A stretch of DNA of 64,000 bases from Macrosoma leucophasiata (Eukaryota; Arthropoda; Insecta; Lepidoptera; Hedylidae): contig JAWQUS010000022.1 in NCBI GenBank assembly GCA_036365455.1, positions 2,790,001 through 2,854,000 on the forward strand. The letters are read 5' to 3'. Made by a program: the position numbers and the translations under genes. The notes under the pieces are model-generated. The model saw nothing but the letters and a program-made list of their open reading frames with translations, was not told where the DNA came from and searched no databases. Shown here piece by piece: positions 31,561 through 42,500 of the stretch (its first letter is position 1; each line of letters begins with the position of its first letter).

Positions 31561-31801
31561 TTTTTTTTATGTGATGGAAGTGGCAAACATGCGTACAGTT
31601 CACATTGATGTTAAGCGATGACTGCAGCCTATAGACACACAAAGACCAAGGTCAAAATGCAGATGCGTTACCACTCCTGAGGCCTAAGGTGTTATGCCTC
31701 TGTGCCAGAAATTACAGGGCCGTACATTACCTGACCGGAACACGATAGTGCTGAACACTACATTTAGCGGCAAGTATATAGGTAATGCGGTGGTGCCTAC
31801 T
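31561..31801 (-). mobile_element. SINE-A, 5' truncated
   Basis: T-run plus atgtgatgg at left; breaks off at ggtggtgcctac before the inverted motif. Confidence 0.8.
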
Positions 31802-31980
31802 AGGGTGGATTATCGATTCACTGAATCAGTACATACTACGGATTGATTTAAACATTCTTTTTTTTCTGTCCACAATAATCTATTGCCCGATTGATCGATC
31901 TCAGATCGACAAAACTAAATTGTGATAAAACTTTAATTAGTTAATAATTTACAAAATAATGTTGTTTATTTATAGTATAA

Positions 31981-32312
31981 TTGGCCGTGCACGCGACTTC
32001 GTCCGCGTGAGATTTTATGATTGTTCAGTATCTGCCCAGACGAAGTCGTGGGCGCAGCTAGTATAAAAGTAGCCTAAGTTACTCCTTATTACATAAGCTA
32101 TCTCCCAGTGAAAGTCCCGTCAAAATCGGTCCAGCCGTACCCGAGATTAGCCGGAACAAACAGAGAGACATACAGATAGACAGACAGACAAAAATTGAAA
32201 AAAAAATTGTTTTGGTATATGTACCGTGTATACATACATATGCATTTAGTAAAAAGCGGTTATTTTTATATTACAAACAGACACTCCAATTTTATTTATT
32301 TGTATAGATAGA
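31981..32312 (+). repeat. Repeat-M, full copy
   Basis: Begins with an inverted pair (cgcgacttcgtccgcgtg and gacgaagtcgtgggcg), continues through cagacagacag and ends tttatttgtatagatagat. Sister copies at 8895 and 62582. Confidence 0.7.
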
Positions 32313-32491
32313 TTAGATATAGATGTATAAGATGAGGTTTTAAAATGGTTTCATATCTACAGACAGTGAGCGTGAAAGGGGGGGGATATGAGACATTCTA
32401 CTGATGTACTTACTTACATTAGTATATTATATTTAGTTTTATCTTAGTGATATTCTCCATTACTTATAATTTTTCCAATTTGTAATTTGAC

Positions 32492-32790
32492 ATGTATATA
32501 GAAGGCATGCTCCGATGGTTCGGGCATATAGAAAGAATGTCGAATGAGCGAATGACTAAACAGATATACAATGCGAATGTGGATGGTTGCAGAGGCCCAG
32601 GAAGACCAAGGCTGACCTACCATGACCAAATAGGTCGAGTTCTGTCTGATGGTGGGGTCAAAAGTCTTAGGAATCGGCGTGCATGTATGAAGAGAATGAT
32701 GAAGGTAGACGAGGCACGAGAGGTTTGTCAGAACCGGGATGTCTGGCGCTCTACACTCTCTGCCTACCCCGTTAGGGACCTGGCGTGAAG
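32492..32790 (+). pseudogene. LINE ORF C-terminal fragment
   Basis: Open frame of 98 codons: FGHIERMSNERMTKQIYNAN, GPGRPRLTYHDQIGRVLSDG, ending YPVRDLA-stop. C-terminus of an RTE-like LINE polyprotein plus its tail (ggcgtgaagatacatacat). Sister of 4030-4322. Confidence 0.75.
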
Positions 32791-33032
32791 ATACATACAT
32801 GTATATAGAATAGAATAGAAAGGCGTTTATTTGGCGCTTAGCCGCGAGAAACACACAAAGACAAAACAAGGTGAAAAACACTGACAATTAATTTTAAAAC
32901 AGTAACAGCACAAAAATAATAATAGTACACAAAAAAGGATACAGAAAAAAAAACATAACCAACTATGTAACTAATTGTTGTTCACTTTTATTTATTTTGT
33001 ATGTCTCCTACGCGGTGCTTGTAACCCTAAAT

Positions 33033-33129
33033 CAGTGAGTCCCAAAGTAAATGAAGCAAGGAGGAGTCCACGGAAACCAGAAAAAAATTGAAAGGGGTCT
33101 ACAAGAAAAAAGTAGTTTGCGAACCTCTG
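33033..33129. mobile_element. MITE-E, internally deleted
   Basis: 97 bp, cagtgagtcccaaag to gcgaacctctg, flanked by the perfect 8-bp duplication ccctaaat (33025-33032 and 33130-33137). Confidence 0.92.
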
Positions 33130-33137
33130 CCCTAAAT

Positions 33138-33330
33138 GAATAAATTAAATTCTGATTCGTGTTTGTTGTGTGCATTGTGATGCACACTGCCTACGTAAGC
33201 ACTGACAGTTCGAAATTGGTCAAAACTAAATCAAAATGGTCTACAAACGTCACATAGGTAAGGTGCGAAAGAGATAACGCTCTACAGACCACGGCAATAT
33301 GTATAAAGAGTCTGAAAAATCACGTCTGCC
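33138..33330 (-). repeat. MITE-H copy, diverged
   Basis: Contains actgcctacgtaagcactg, aatggtctacaaacgtca and gcgaaagagataacgctcta. Confidence 0.65.
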
Positions 33331-33444
33331 GTTGCGCACTTGGCCGCCGCCACGTATTCTCGTTCCGCCCGATAACTTTTTACGTATATGACGTACATGT
33401 ATTATTCATAAATACAAATTAAAGCTAATTTTTTTTCATTATTT

Positions 33445-33650
33445 TGGTATACGGGGGCCAAATTAAATCGGCCGCAAATAAGAGTTGCTGGCTGTTAAAG
33501 ATAAAATAATTTAATTAAAAAGAGTTGCGGCCAAATTTTGTGAAGCAACCTAGTGGATATATAATCTCTAGACTACAAAGTTGCGAAAAAAAATAGGTTG
33601 GCAGCATATCTGGATGAACGAAATGATTCTGCAGTTGGATCTTAAACTAT
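33445..33650 (+). repeat. Repeat-D copy
   Basis: Blocks ggccaaattaaatcggccgc, gaagcaacctagtggatata and gaaatgattctgcagttgg. Other copies at 44010-44195 (-) and 51515-52935 (-, split by mariner). Confidence 0.7.
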
Positions 33651-33822
33651 AAGAATAATTTCTTGAAAGTCCAGTATTATGTCGGATACTCTCAATGTCT
33701 GTAGATATAAAAGCACCTTTAATGTTTAAGTATGTTATGTTTTTGTGATTTTATTCAAATGGCAAATATATTTTATTTTTTTAAGTGATTTTATTTAATT
33801 TATTTTCTGCATCGGTTGACTG

Positions 33823-34078
33823 TTTTATGTAATGAAAGTGGCAAACAAGCAGTTCACATTGATGTTGAGTGATGACTGCAGCCTATAGACACTCGCACAA
33901 AGACCAGAGGTCAAAATGGGGATGCGTTACCTACCACTTCCGAGGCCTAAGGTGCTATGCCTCTATTCCGTAAATTACCACCTGACTGGAACACGATAGT
34001 ACTGAACACTACCATTTAGCGGCAAGTATATTATGTAATGCGGTGTTGCCTACGCCCGCGGGCGTCGCCACTGGAGGT
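33823..34078 (-). mobile_element. SINE-A, diverged
   Basis: ttatgtaatgaaagtggcaa to the degraded 5' motif near 34060. Confidence 0.8.
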
Positions 34079-34081
34079 AGA

Positions 34082-34255
34082 GTTGATTTGCCGGTTACGT
34101 TTGGATCCATGTAACAGATAACGAGCGTGTTGAGATCTCCGGGCACATTACCAAACTCCGGGATATTGGGAAACAGTCGGGAAATGGAAAAATCGAATTA
34201 GAACCAGAGATAAAGGAATCTACACCGTTATCTATGATAGTCCCCGACCTACCTG
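34082..34255 (-). mobile_element. SINE-B, partial and diverged
   Basis: gccggttacgtttggatcc, gggcacattaccaaactccg and aaccagagataaagga are SINE-B blocks; the tRNA head and the tail are missing. Confidence 0.7.
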
Positions 34256-34509
34256 TAATTTTCGGCCATCGACAATGGGAGAGAAGCTGTATTGTGTCGT
34301 CGATGTTTCCGGCCTTACCTTAGGGTCATAGCTCACTAGAGCCACCCGGCACCCAACCGCCTCGAGCGGTCTGCGCTCATTACATCAACTCCCCCTCGAC
34401 CGCAAGCCGTCACGCAGCCTCACGCGCGGACGGCGAGTGGACCACTAGCAGAGGCGGCTTAACCTATCCTATAGTGCAGGGTGTGCAATGCACACGGGCG
34501 CCGCCGCCT

Positions 34510-34808
34510 CAGGGTGCAGTTCACATTGATGTTAAGTGATGACAGCAGCCTATAGACATCCACACAAAGACCAAGTGTAGATGCGATACCACTCCTGAGG
34601 CCTAAGGTGTTATGCCTGTGCCGGAAATTACAGGGCCGTACATTACCACCTGAGCGGAACACGATAGTGCTGCCTACTCCGTTAGGGACCTGGCGTGAAG
34701 ATACACATACATACTACCATTTAGCGACAAGTATCTTAATGATGTTTATATGCTACCATTAATGTAAACTGTGTGCTTGTTTGCCACTTCATGACATAGA
34801 AAAAAACG
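34510..34808. repeat. Chimeric SINE-A/LINE-tail patch
   Basis: A reversed SINE-A (gtgcagttcacattgatgtt) is interrupted at about 34672-34712 by a LINE tail (cctactccgttagggacctg), and a forward SINE-A end (gtgcttgtttgccacttcat) follows to 34806. Looks like several insertions with rearrangement. Confidence 0.6.
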
Positions 34809-36133
34809 TGATCTTCCTCTTGTCCATTTAAATTTTTAGGCTTACTCGTTGGGAGGTTAAATGGTAAATACCTAATTCTAATTAAAGAAAATAATGTTTT
34901 TTTTTTTTTTTTTCAGTTTTGCTGGCTGAGTTTAGCAACTACCATATAGGAACAAAACAAAATAAACAAAATGGCGATTTAATCCGGCATTTATTTACTG
35001 TAAAATTATTCTTAGAAACTAATGACATTACATTTCGAATATACATTTAATATATTTTTTAAATAATTTCGTTATAATAACAAGGCACAAAACATCACAC
35101 AACCATATGGTTTTCGCTCTGTTAAATGATTAAAAAATAAATAATTTTAAATTTCGATTTTAAATCTTATAACTTCAAACGGGAAAATGCTTTTTCAACA
35201 TTTACAAATAATATACTTGTATTAATATAACCAATCGAGGAATAATTGAAAATATAATATATCTATGGATAATATTTTTTTTACAAATAAATGCAAAATA
35301 TATTGGCTTGTTAAGTAATAAAATGTTACTCTGCCATTTGAGGAACTGATTTTATTGCTCATAGTACATTAGGGCCACGCCACACAAATTCAACGAAAAA
35401 AAAACGAATACTTCTTTAATTTCTACCATAGAAAAGCAAAGTGTAGTGTGACCACAAGCGAAAATAAATCTATTTAGGTATAAACATTTTGAAAATACAT
35501 ACTTATAAATTAAAATAATCGAAGATAGAAGAATAATCGATAATAAAGAAACGAGGCAGTTAATTAGCTTTTTAAACCTTTAGAAAGTTTGATATTTGAA
35601 AATAGAAATATCGTAAGATTTTTTTTTTCGTGTTTAAATTTTTTTAATCACACCATTCACTGCCGTGCAGACAGCAAGTGTCAGTACAGTGTCGTGTTAA
35701 AATTATTCAAAAATATTCATGAATCATCAAATTGAAGCGCTTAATATATGATATTTAGTTAAATAACAGCGGTTTTTTTTTTAATAAAATGATAACTGAT
35801 TATCTTAACACCACTGAGAGGCATGACATACAGCGAATGGTGTGCTTCAAAGTGTTAAACAAAACAGAAAAGAGAACAAAAAGTTTGTACCGTCTTGGAA
35901 AAATAGATCCTATATGTCTAATTGTAATTTGTAGTCCCAGCTTGGAATGTTAAAATAAATACTGATGTTGTTTTAAGTATCTTCAGTTTAAATTAAACTC
36001 TATGAAATTCACTAATATATTGTTTAAGAAAAGTCTAATATTGGAAAAATAATGGATTCATTGTAGTTATTAGTATCTCATTTAATTATTAATTTAGTCC
36101 ATCAAATTATGGCAAAAAGATGCATATTTCAAT
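34809..36133. other. No gene recognised; AT-rich
   Basis: About 1.3 kb of low-complexity AT-rich DNA with no supported feature. Confidence 0.45.
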
Positions 36134-36283
36134 AGCAGGGTTTTTAGCAGAGTCGCTCTTACAAAAAAGGGAAAAGGGACTGAATTTTTCCAAAAAAAGG
36201 GACAAAAAGGGACCAAAATGGAGCCTAAAACAATCTGTTTTTAGGGTTCCGTAGTTAACAAGGAACCCCTATAGTTTCGCTAT

Positions 36284-36938
36284 GTATCCCCCAATATAAA
36301 CAAAACTAAATTCATCCAATTTCAGACTCACAGGAAAAAAGAAATAAACCTTAATATAATCGCAAATAATGTAAAAATTGAGGAAGCCGACAATACAATG
36401 TTCCTAGGAATAAGACTTGATAAACACTGTAACTGGAAATCACATGTGGAGTAAGCGTGCAGTTCACATTGATGTTAAGTGATGACTGCAGCCTATAGAC
36501 ACCCACACAATGACCAGAGGTCAAAATGCAAATGCGCTGCCACTCCTGAGGCATTAGGTGTTATGCCTCTGTGCCGGAAATTACAGAGCCGTACATTACC
36601 ACCTGACCGGAACACGATAGTGCTGAACACTACCATTTAGCGGCAAGTATATTAGGTAATGCGGTGGTGCCTACGCCCGCGAGCTCTGTCACTAGAGCTC
36701 TACCACCAGTAAAAAATATACATACATATATATAATTATTGTTTTACCACTAATTCAATTATCTGTATTGTGATGACTGTTTTTAATATTGTAAAATATA
36801 ATTTGCAGGCTAGGCAACTGACATTGTACACCTTGACGGTAGAATGTAATTGCACTGTACTTATGTCACCATGTTATCATTTCTGTACTACATTCATGCA
36901 ATAAAGACATTTTATTTTATTTTTTATTATTATTTTAT
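36284..36938 (+). pseudogene. Jockey-like LINE 3' fragment (third layer)
   Basis: Reads NNVKIEEADNTMFLGIRLDK, then HCNWKSHVE, a post-RT block of Jockey-type LINEs, broken by a SINE-A at about 36452-36712. It resumes as a 3' UTR ending ataaagacattttatttt. Confidence 0.65.
36452..36712 (-). mobile_element. SINE-A (innermost layer)
   Basis: From gcgtgcagttcacattgatg to agctctaccaccagt; no T-run, so the tail is lost or the junction recombined. Confidence 0.8.
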
Positions 36939-37881
36939 ATGTCCGTCTGTCAGTCTGTCTGTCCGACCGTCCGTGATTTAGCGCATTAACTATTGGTACT
37001 AGAGAGTTAAAGTTTGACACAAGTATACATCACCTTAATTACGCCGACAAAGTGGTAGAATAGAAACATGAAAAAAAAAAGAATTTATGTGTAACGCGCG
37101 GAAAAACATTTTTTGTTTTCTATGTAGTATGGGATATCGTGAAATAGTTCAAAAATTTTAGAGATGTGCAAATATCATTTTCCGATTTAGTTCACTGATT
37201 CACTGTTCGAGACTTAAGTGCCAATTTTCGTTAGAGTCAAGTGTCCCCGGCCTTTTTTTACCAACTAAACGGTTGTTGTTAGAAATAAAAATATTACGGC
37301 AATAGTAGCTACATACAACGAAATTAATAAAAGGAAAACTATCACACTTAAATTGGCTGTATTTTACTTGAAAATTTTTATTTTTCATTACATTATTCAA
37401 ACTTAAAAACTAGGGAACCCTACACTGTGCGGGGCCCGACACGCACTTGACCGGTTTTTTTTATTCAAAACAATCATTTCTTGATGGGCTAGACTAGTAT
37501 TACAACATGTATACACATTAAATTCACATATTGTCAACACAATTAAAACGATGTAAAATATGGCACAAAAATATTATTAAGTATGCTATCTTTGACAACC
37601 CGAAAAATTGCGTTGATCCCGAAAGATTGACGACGTATCAATAAGTTTCAACACTGTAGGAAAATAGATGGATATTGCAAGAAGTAAAAAGCACATTACC
37701 TACTCAGTTCTTTGACTTCCTTTCATATAGAGAAAATTTCAAAGACCACTTTTAATATTTTGGCAGTTGACTTGAAGTTTAGTCCCAGAAAAGGGACTTA
37801 GGGACCAATTTCTTAAAAAAGGGGGCTTTAAGGGACTTGCTGAAAAAAAAGGGACAAAAGGGATTAAGGGACTGCCACTAA

Positions 37882-38524
37882 AAGCCCTGCAATAGCCTTA
37901 TTACAAACAAAAATTATAGTTTCGTAAAAAAAACAATAGATTGATCATTTAGTTCATATGATAGTAAGATGGATAATTCAATGACCATATTAACTACAAA
38001 CAAAAATTAAAGTTACGTAAAATAATTTCGTAATATTTTTTCCTATTTTTTAACAAATTACGAAAAATTGATAAACATAGTTATTATGTGTTCTTTGATT
38101 TTTGCGAGTCAAACTCATTGAATCAAAATTATTTTAACGGATTTATCTCGCGTATATTAAACTAAAATTATTTATCTGATAGACGGCATTTTGAAAAATG
38201 CAAATGTCACCTGAAAGTACCCCACGGTAGCTGAAAAGCGACCGTAATGTAGGGTTGATTAAAAAAAATCGTTTATTACAGACGAGATAAATTAAATATA
38301 ATTTTGCTAAAACATTCTTTTTTAAAAAAACGTAAAATATACGTACCATGAAATATATCAGTTTAATAGAAACTAAAGATACAAAAACGTAACGCCTTAA
38401 TGTCGTTTCACCATTATAAATCATAATTTTACTTACACCCGTCATTCATCTTCAAATTAAATAGAAAAAATAATAAAAAAAAATACATATTACATTAACA
38501 ACTAAACTCTTTCTCTGTATATTT
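37882..38524. other. No gene recognised
   Basis: AT-rich; contains cccacggtagctgaaaagcg at about 38220, a motif also seen in reverse near 898-922. Confidence 0.35.
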
Positions 38525-38530
38525 TTTATT
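38525..38530 (-). terminator. Candidate poly(A) signal of gene 2
   Basis: AATAAA on the minus strand, 333 bases after the gene 2 stop codon; the first such hexamer I find downstream. Confidence 0.4.
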
Positions 38531-38639
38531 GCATGATAAAATCAAATTTCAACAATTTAATCCGCAGAAGAATGACGGCCTTTTAATCTAAACTTCAAAA
38601 TAAATGACTGACGTTGTATTCAACATAAAATATTCCACA

Positions 38640-38858
38640 TTGACCTTAGGAAGAAGACTTCGACTTATATCGGGTCTGTAGAGCGTTATCTCTTTCCCAC
38701 CTTACGTATGTGACGTTTGTCGACCATTTTGATCAAGTTTTGACTAATACCAGTGCTTACGTAGATGTGCAACAGAGATAACGCTCTACGAAGTCGAAAC
38801 TAGCCGATTGCCTCTTTCGTAAGCCCGATGTTCAATATTACTTGCTGCGTACTGAAAA
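38640..38858 (+). mobile_element. MITE-H forming the gene 2 3' UTR
   Basis: tgtagagcgttatctcttt and agagataacgctctacg are inverted repeats within it. Matches 61383-61895 end to end. Its edge (ctgcgtactga) lies about 5 bases from the gene 2 stop codon. Confidence 0.75.
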
Positions 38859-38862
38859 TGAC

Positions 38863-39523
38863 TCACTTCTTCCCACCGAGTGACTCAAAGAAATTCACAA
38901 ACTTGTTAACACCAATATTCTTCGGCAGATCATCTTCTGGTGGATCATTCGCTCGGATTACATCTTTCGGATGCCCGTTATTCTGTACCATTTTGATTTC
39001 ATTCGACGTCCTAGCTTTCTTCTCACCGTTGTACTGTACCGAGCCGTTTTGCTCCGATTTCGGTACAATCGGTTCAGATTTCGGTACAATCGGTTCAGAT
39101 ATCGGTACAATCGGTTCATTATGTTCTATTTGTTGAATCTCATCTTTGACTATGCTATTCTCTTCCTTGATCTGTACATCTTCATTAAATTCAGATCGCA
39201 TAACCGTTTCAATGATGGTCTCTCGAACAATGATGGGTGTGGAATCTGTTATTATAACAGACTCTGTGGTCTCTTGAACAATTATGGGTGTGGAATCTGT
39301 GATTATAATAGACTCTGTAACTCTGGTGACTTCTTCGTTCGTTTTGGGGTGGTCCCAGATTTTGTAGTATTTGCTGTAGAGTTCGTCCCAGAATTCCATT
39401 TTTTCTTTGTCTGGGCTCGTCCCAAGGGATAGCTCGGTGCCTAGGTTCATATAGTATAGATTGTCTCGGGTAACCGGTTGCCATGTAATGGGTAGGTAGT
39501 GTGTTTCATCTGGTGTTGGATTC
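38863..39523 (-). CDS. Gene 2 coding exon 3, with repeat extension
   Basis: Starts after attcattccag, completes Gly473, reads NPTPDETHYLPITWQPVTRD, finishes the esterase fold at ...FWDELYSKYYKIW and continues into the extension; TGA at 38865-38863. Confidence 0.9.
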
Positions 39524-42500
39524 CTGGAATGAATAATTTGGTTTAGTTAAAGATGGAAAAAAAAATTCACGAGATCCCATCCGTTCATAGAGCAACACGG
39601 GCCACCGGCCAACCGGTGGGAAGTAGCCATATGCTGGCTTTCCCCTCAAAGTCAAAGTACAAGCCCAAGTGGGCCAATGCCTGTCGCCTAGAAGTTTGAA
39701 TGTGAGCGTGAAATTGTTTATGTATTTTGTTAAAGTCAAGGTGTGAGTTTCGTAGTAATAGACGATTTTTGTAGTGTGTCTGTGTCACACACATTTCGCC
39801 CCGCAAAAAATGGCAGACTGTTTTACATCGGTAATAAACGCTATAGCTACTCCCCTCTGGTCCGCTGCGGCGGCCGGTGGCCCTCGTTGCTCTGTGGTTT
39901 TTTTTATGTCATGAAAGTGGTAATCAAGCATGCTGTTCACATTGATGTTAAGTGATGACTGCAGCATATAGACACCCACACAAAGACAAGAAAGAGAAAG
40001 AGGTCGAAATGCAGTTGCGTTACCACTTCTGAGGCGTAAGGTGTTATGCCTCTGTGCCGGAAATTACAGGGCCGTACATTATCACCTGACTGGAACACGA
40101 TAGTACTAAACACTACCATTTAGCGGCAAGTATATTAGGCAATGCGGTGGTGCCTACGCCCGCGAGCTCCTTCACTGGCGCTCTACCACTAGTGAAGTTT
40201 GGTTTAAGTTAAGTTAAAGGTTCCCTTCACTCCGATTTTAAACTTTTTATACTGATGTTTTAAAACTACTTTAAATATCAGGTTATCTTTTTAAAGGTCC
40301 CGAGATAATATTTGTAAGGTGTTTTTAACCTGGTACCTTTTTTCATTTTTTCCGTACAAATCAATGAATGGAATGACAGATAGACGGACGAGTGACATAA
40401 GGATTCCGGTTTCGAATCGTTTCCATACACAGCTTCACACTAGGTATAACCCACAGTCGTTCCGATGTATACATACAACCCATACACAAACACCCAGACC
40501 CGAAACAAATATCTGTATGCCATACAAATATTACTGGTAGTAGAGCTCCAGTGACAGGAGCTTGCGGGCGTAGGCACCACCGCATTACCTAATACACTTG
40601 CTGCTAAATGGTAGTGTTCAGCACTATCATGTTCCGGTTAGGTGGTAATGTACGGCCCTGTAATTCCCGGCACAGAGGCATAACACCTTAAGCCTCGGGA
40701 GTGGTAACGCATCTGCATTTTGACCTCTTGTTTATCTGTAAGTGTCTATAGGCTGCAGCCATCACTTAACATCAATGTGAGCTGCATGCTAGTTTGCCAC
40801 TTTCATAACATAAAAATAAAATATCCCAGGAATAAAACCCGGGCATTTGAATCAAACAGTTATCACACTGCTGGACTAACCGGGTCGTCATTAATTAATT
40901 AGATTCAAACTCACCCCATCTTAGCAAAGTTGGTCCACATCCTCACCATCCTCTCTCTCATCTTCACATCCCGAGGAGTAGGCTCTACATCCTTCAGATA
41001 ATCATTCTTGAACAGATAACCTAACTCGTCCATATGTCCAGCTTGCTCCATTACCACGTTCCCAAGCATATGCTTCACCATATGCTTCAACAAATTAAGC
41101 TCACCAACGTAATCGAACTTATAGTAATATATTGGCTTATTCGTTGTCTGCACTAAATATTGCACGTATCTATGCGTGTCTATATTGAATAGGATATCAG
41201 AAAGCAACTGGAATCTCCCCATCAAACTTTCCACTCCGATATGTGGACCTTTGAAGTAAATTTTCTTAATTTTCTCAGCTACAGCAAGAGATTCCTCGGA
41301 ATTCCACTCTAAATTCAAATCATCTGGTATAAAGCTTTGTAAGTCATCCGTTTTTCTTTCCATAGCTATCTCTAGGGTTGTAGTTCCGATCATGATGGGT
41401 ACGTCAGCTACCCGACCCGATGTTAATATATTAATGAATGATTCGCTCAAAAATGGTTCAACGCAAGAAAATTCTTTCTCAACAACGGGCGCAAAAAAGT
41501 TAAGACCCTTTTCGACAAACAGATTATCACTTAGCTTAGAAGTGGCTTCTACTAAGTCTTTTGCGGGAGTGGTGGACAGGAATTCTAGAATCTCCTCAAT
41601 ATCTGAGGATTCGCAGCCTAGATTGTTTGCAAGTGTTCTGGCATTTTCTATTGGGGTGCGCTGGAGAGTCCAACTGCACAGCGGCGTTCCTGACTGAATA
41701 ATGCCTTTGCTCATCAAATCCTTGCTCATCGGACTAGCTGTTAATAAAGCCACGGATGCTCCACCAGCACTTTCACCAAAAATCGTTAAATTCCCCGAAT
41801 TTCCGCCAAAATTCTTCACATTTTCTTTAACCCATCGAATGGCTTGTACCATGTCTTTCAAGCCTGCGTTTCCTGGGACGTCTGGTGTGTTTAAGCTTAG
41901 GAAGCCTAACGCACCGCATCTGTAGTTGATTGTGACAACAACAACGTCTTTTTCGACTAAGTAATCGGCGCCGTAGTCGCTGGAATTGCCAGAACCGAAA
42001 TTGAAGCCGCCTCCGTGTATGTATACCATGACTGGAAGGAATTCGCCATCTAGATTTGGAGTGTACACGTTGAGGAATAAGCAGTTTTCATCGCCAACGA
42101 AACCTTTGCCGTCTACTGGGTTTATTTGAGCGCTGATGTTGCCCTCCGAAGTCGCATCTCTGACCCCATCCCAGGGTTCTGGTGGTTGTGGAGCCTGGAA
42201 AGATGGATGAGGAAATTATTTTGTATTCAAAATTCGATTGCAGGCGGAGGGATGTATCCTATCGCCCACTTGTGGAGAATTCTTGGGCTAGTGCAGTCAC
42301 TGCCGGTTCAACCACTGCAAGAGGACGATAGTAAATACAACGCAGTGTCGACGGCAGCGTCCCGCGAAAAATATCGGCACTGCGATTGCTGATACGCATG
42401 CCAAGCGTGGCGATTATGCCATCACACCCTAAAATGTGCAATATGATTATGCAATGTGAGTGAGCTATACTTCATTTAGATGACTTCGTCATCACTTAAC

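Larger units (their letters stand above)
36242..37455 (-). repeat. Repeat-F, interrupted copy (second layer)
   Basis: Reversed relative to 18438-19055: left agggttccgtagttaac, right acacgcacttgaccggtttt. Interrupted after ctatagtttcgctatg by the LINE fragment, resuming at tccgtctgtcagtctgtctg. Confidence 0.7.
36134..37881. mobile_element. hAT-like element, outer layer of a four-layer nest
   Basis: Ends agggtttttag and ctaaaagccct are inverted. Flanks tcaatagc and gcaatagc form an 8-bp duplication with one mismatch. Both ends carry repeated gggac(a/t)-type motifs. No transposase seen. Interrupted by Repeat-F. Confidence 0.7.

Noticed and set aside
898..38260. Shared motif ccacggtagctg...agcg near 898-922 and 38220-38245
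   Set aside because: Too short and too diverged to define a repeat family from this window.
38971..39432. 153-codon frame on the + strand
   Set aside because: Antisense shadow of gene 2 exon 3, produced by its tandem repeats.
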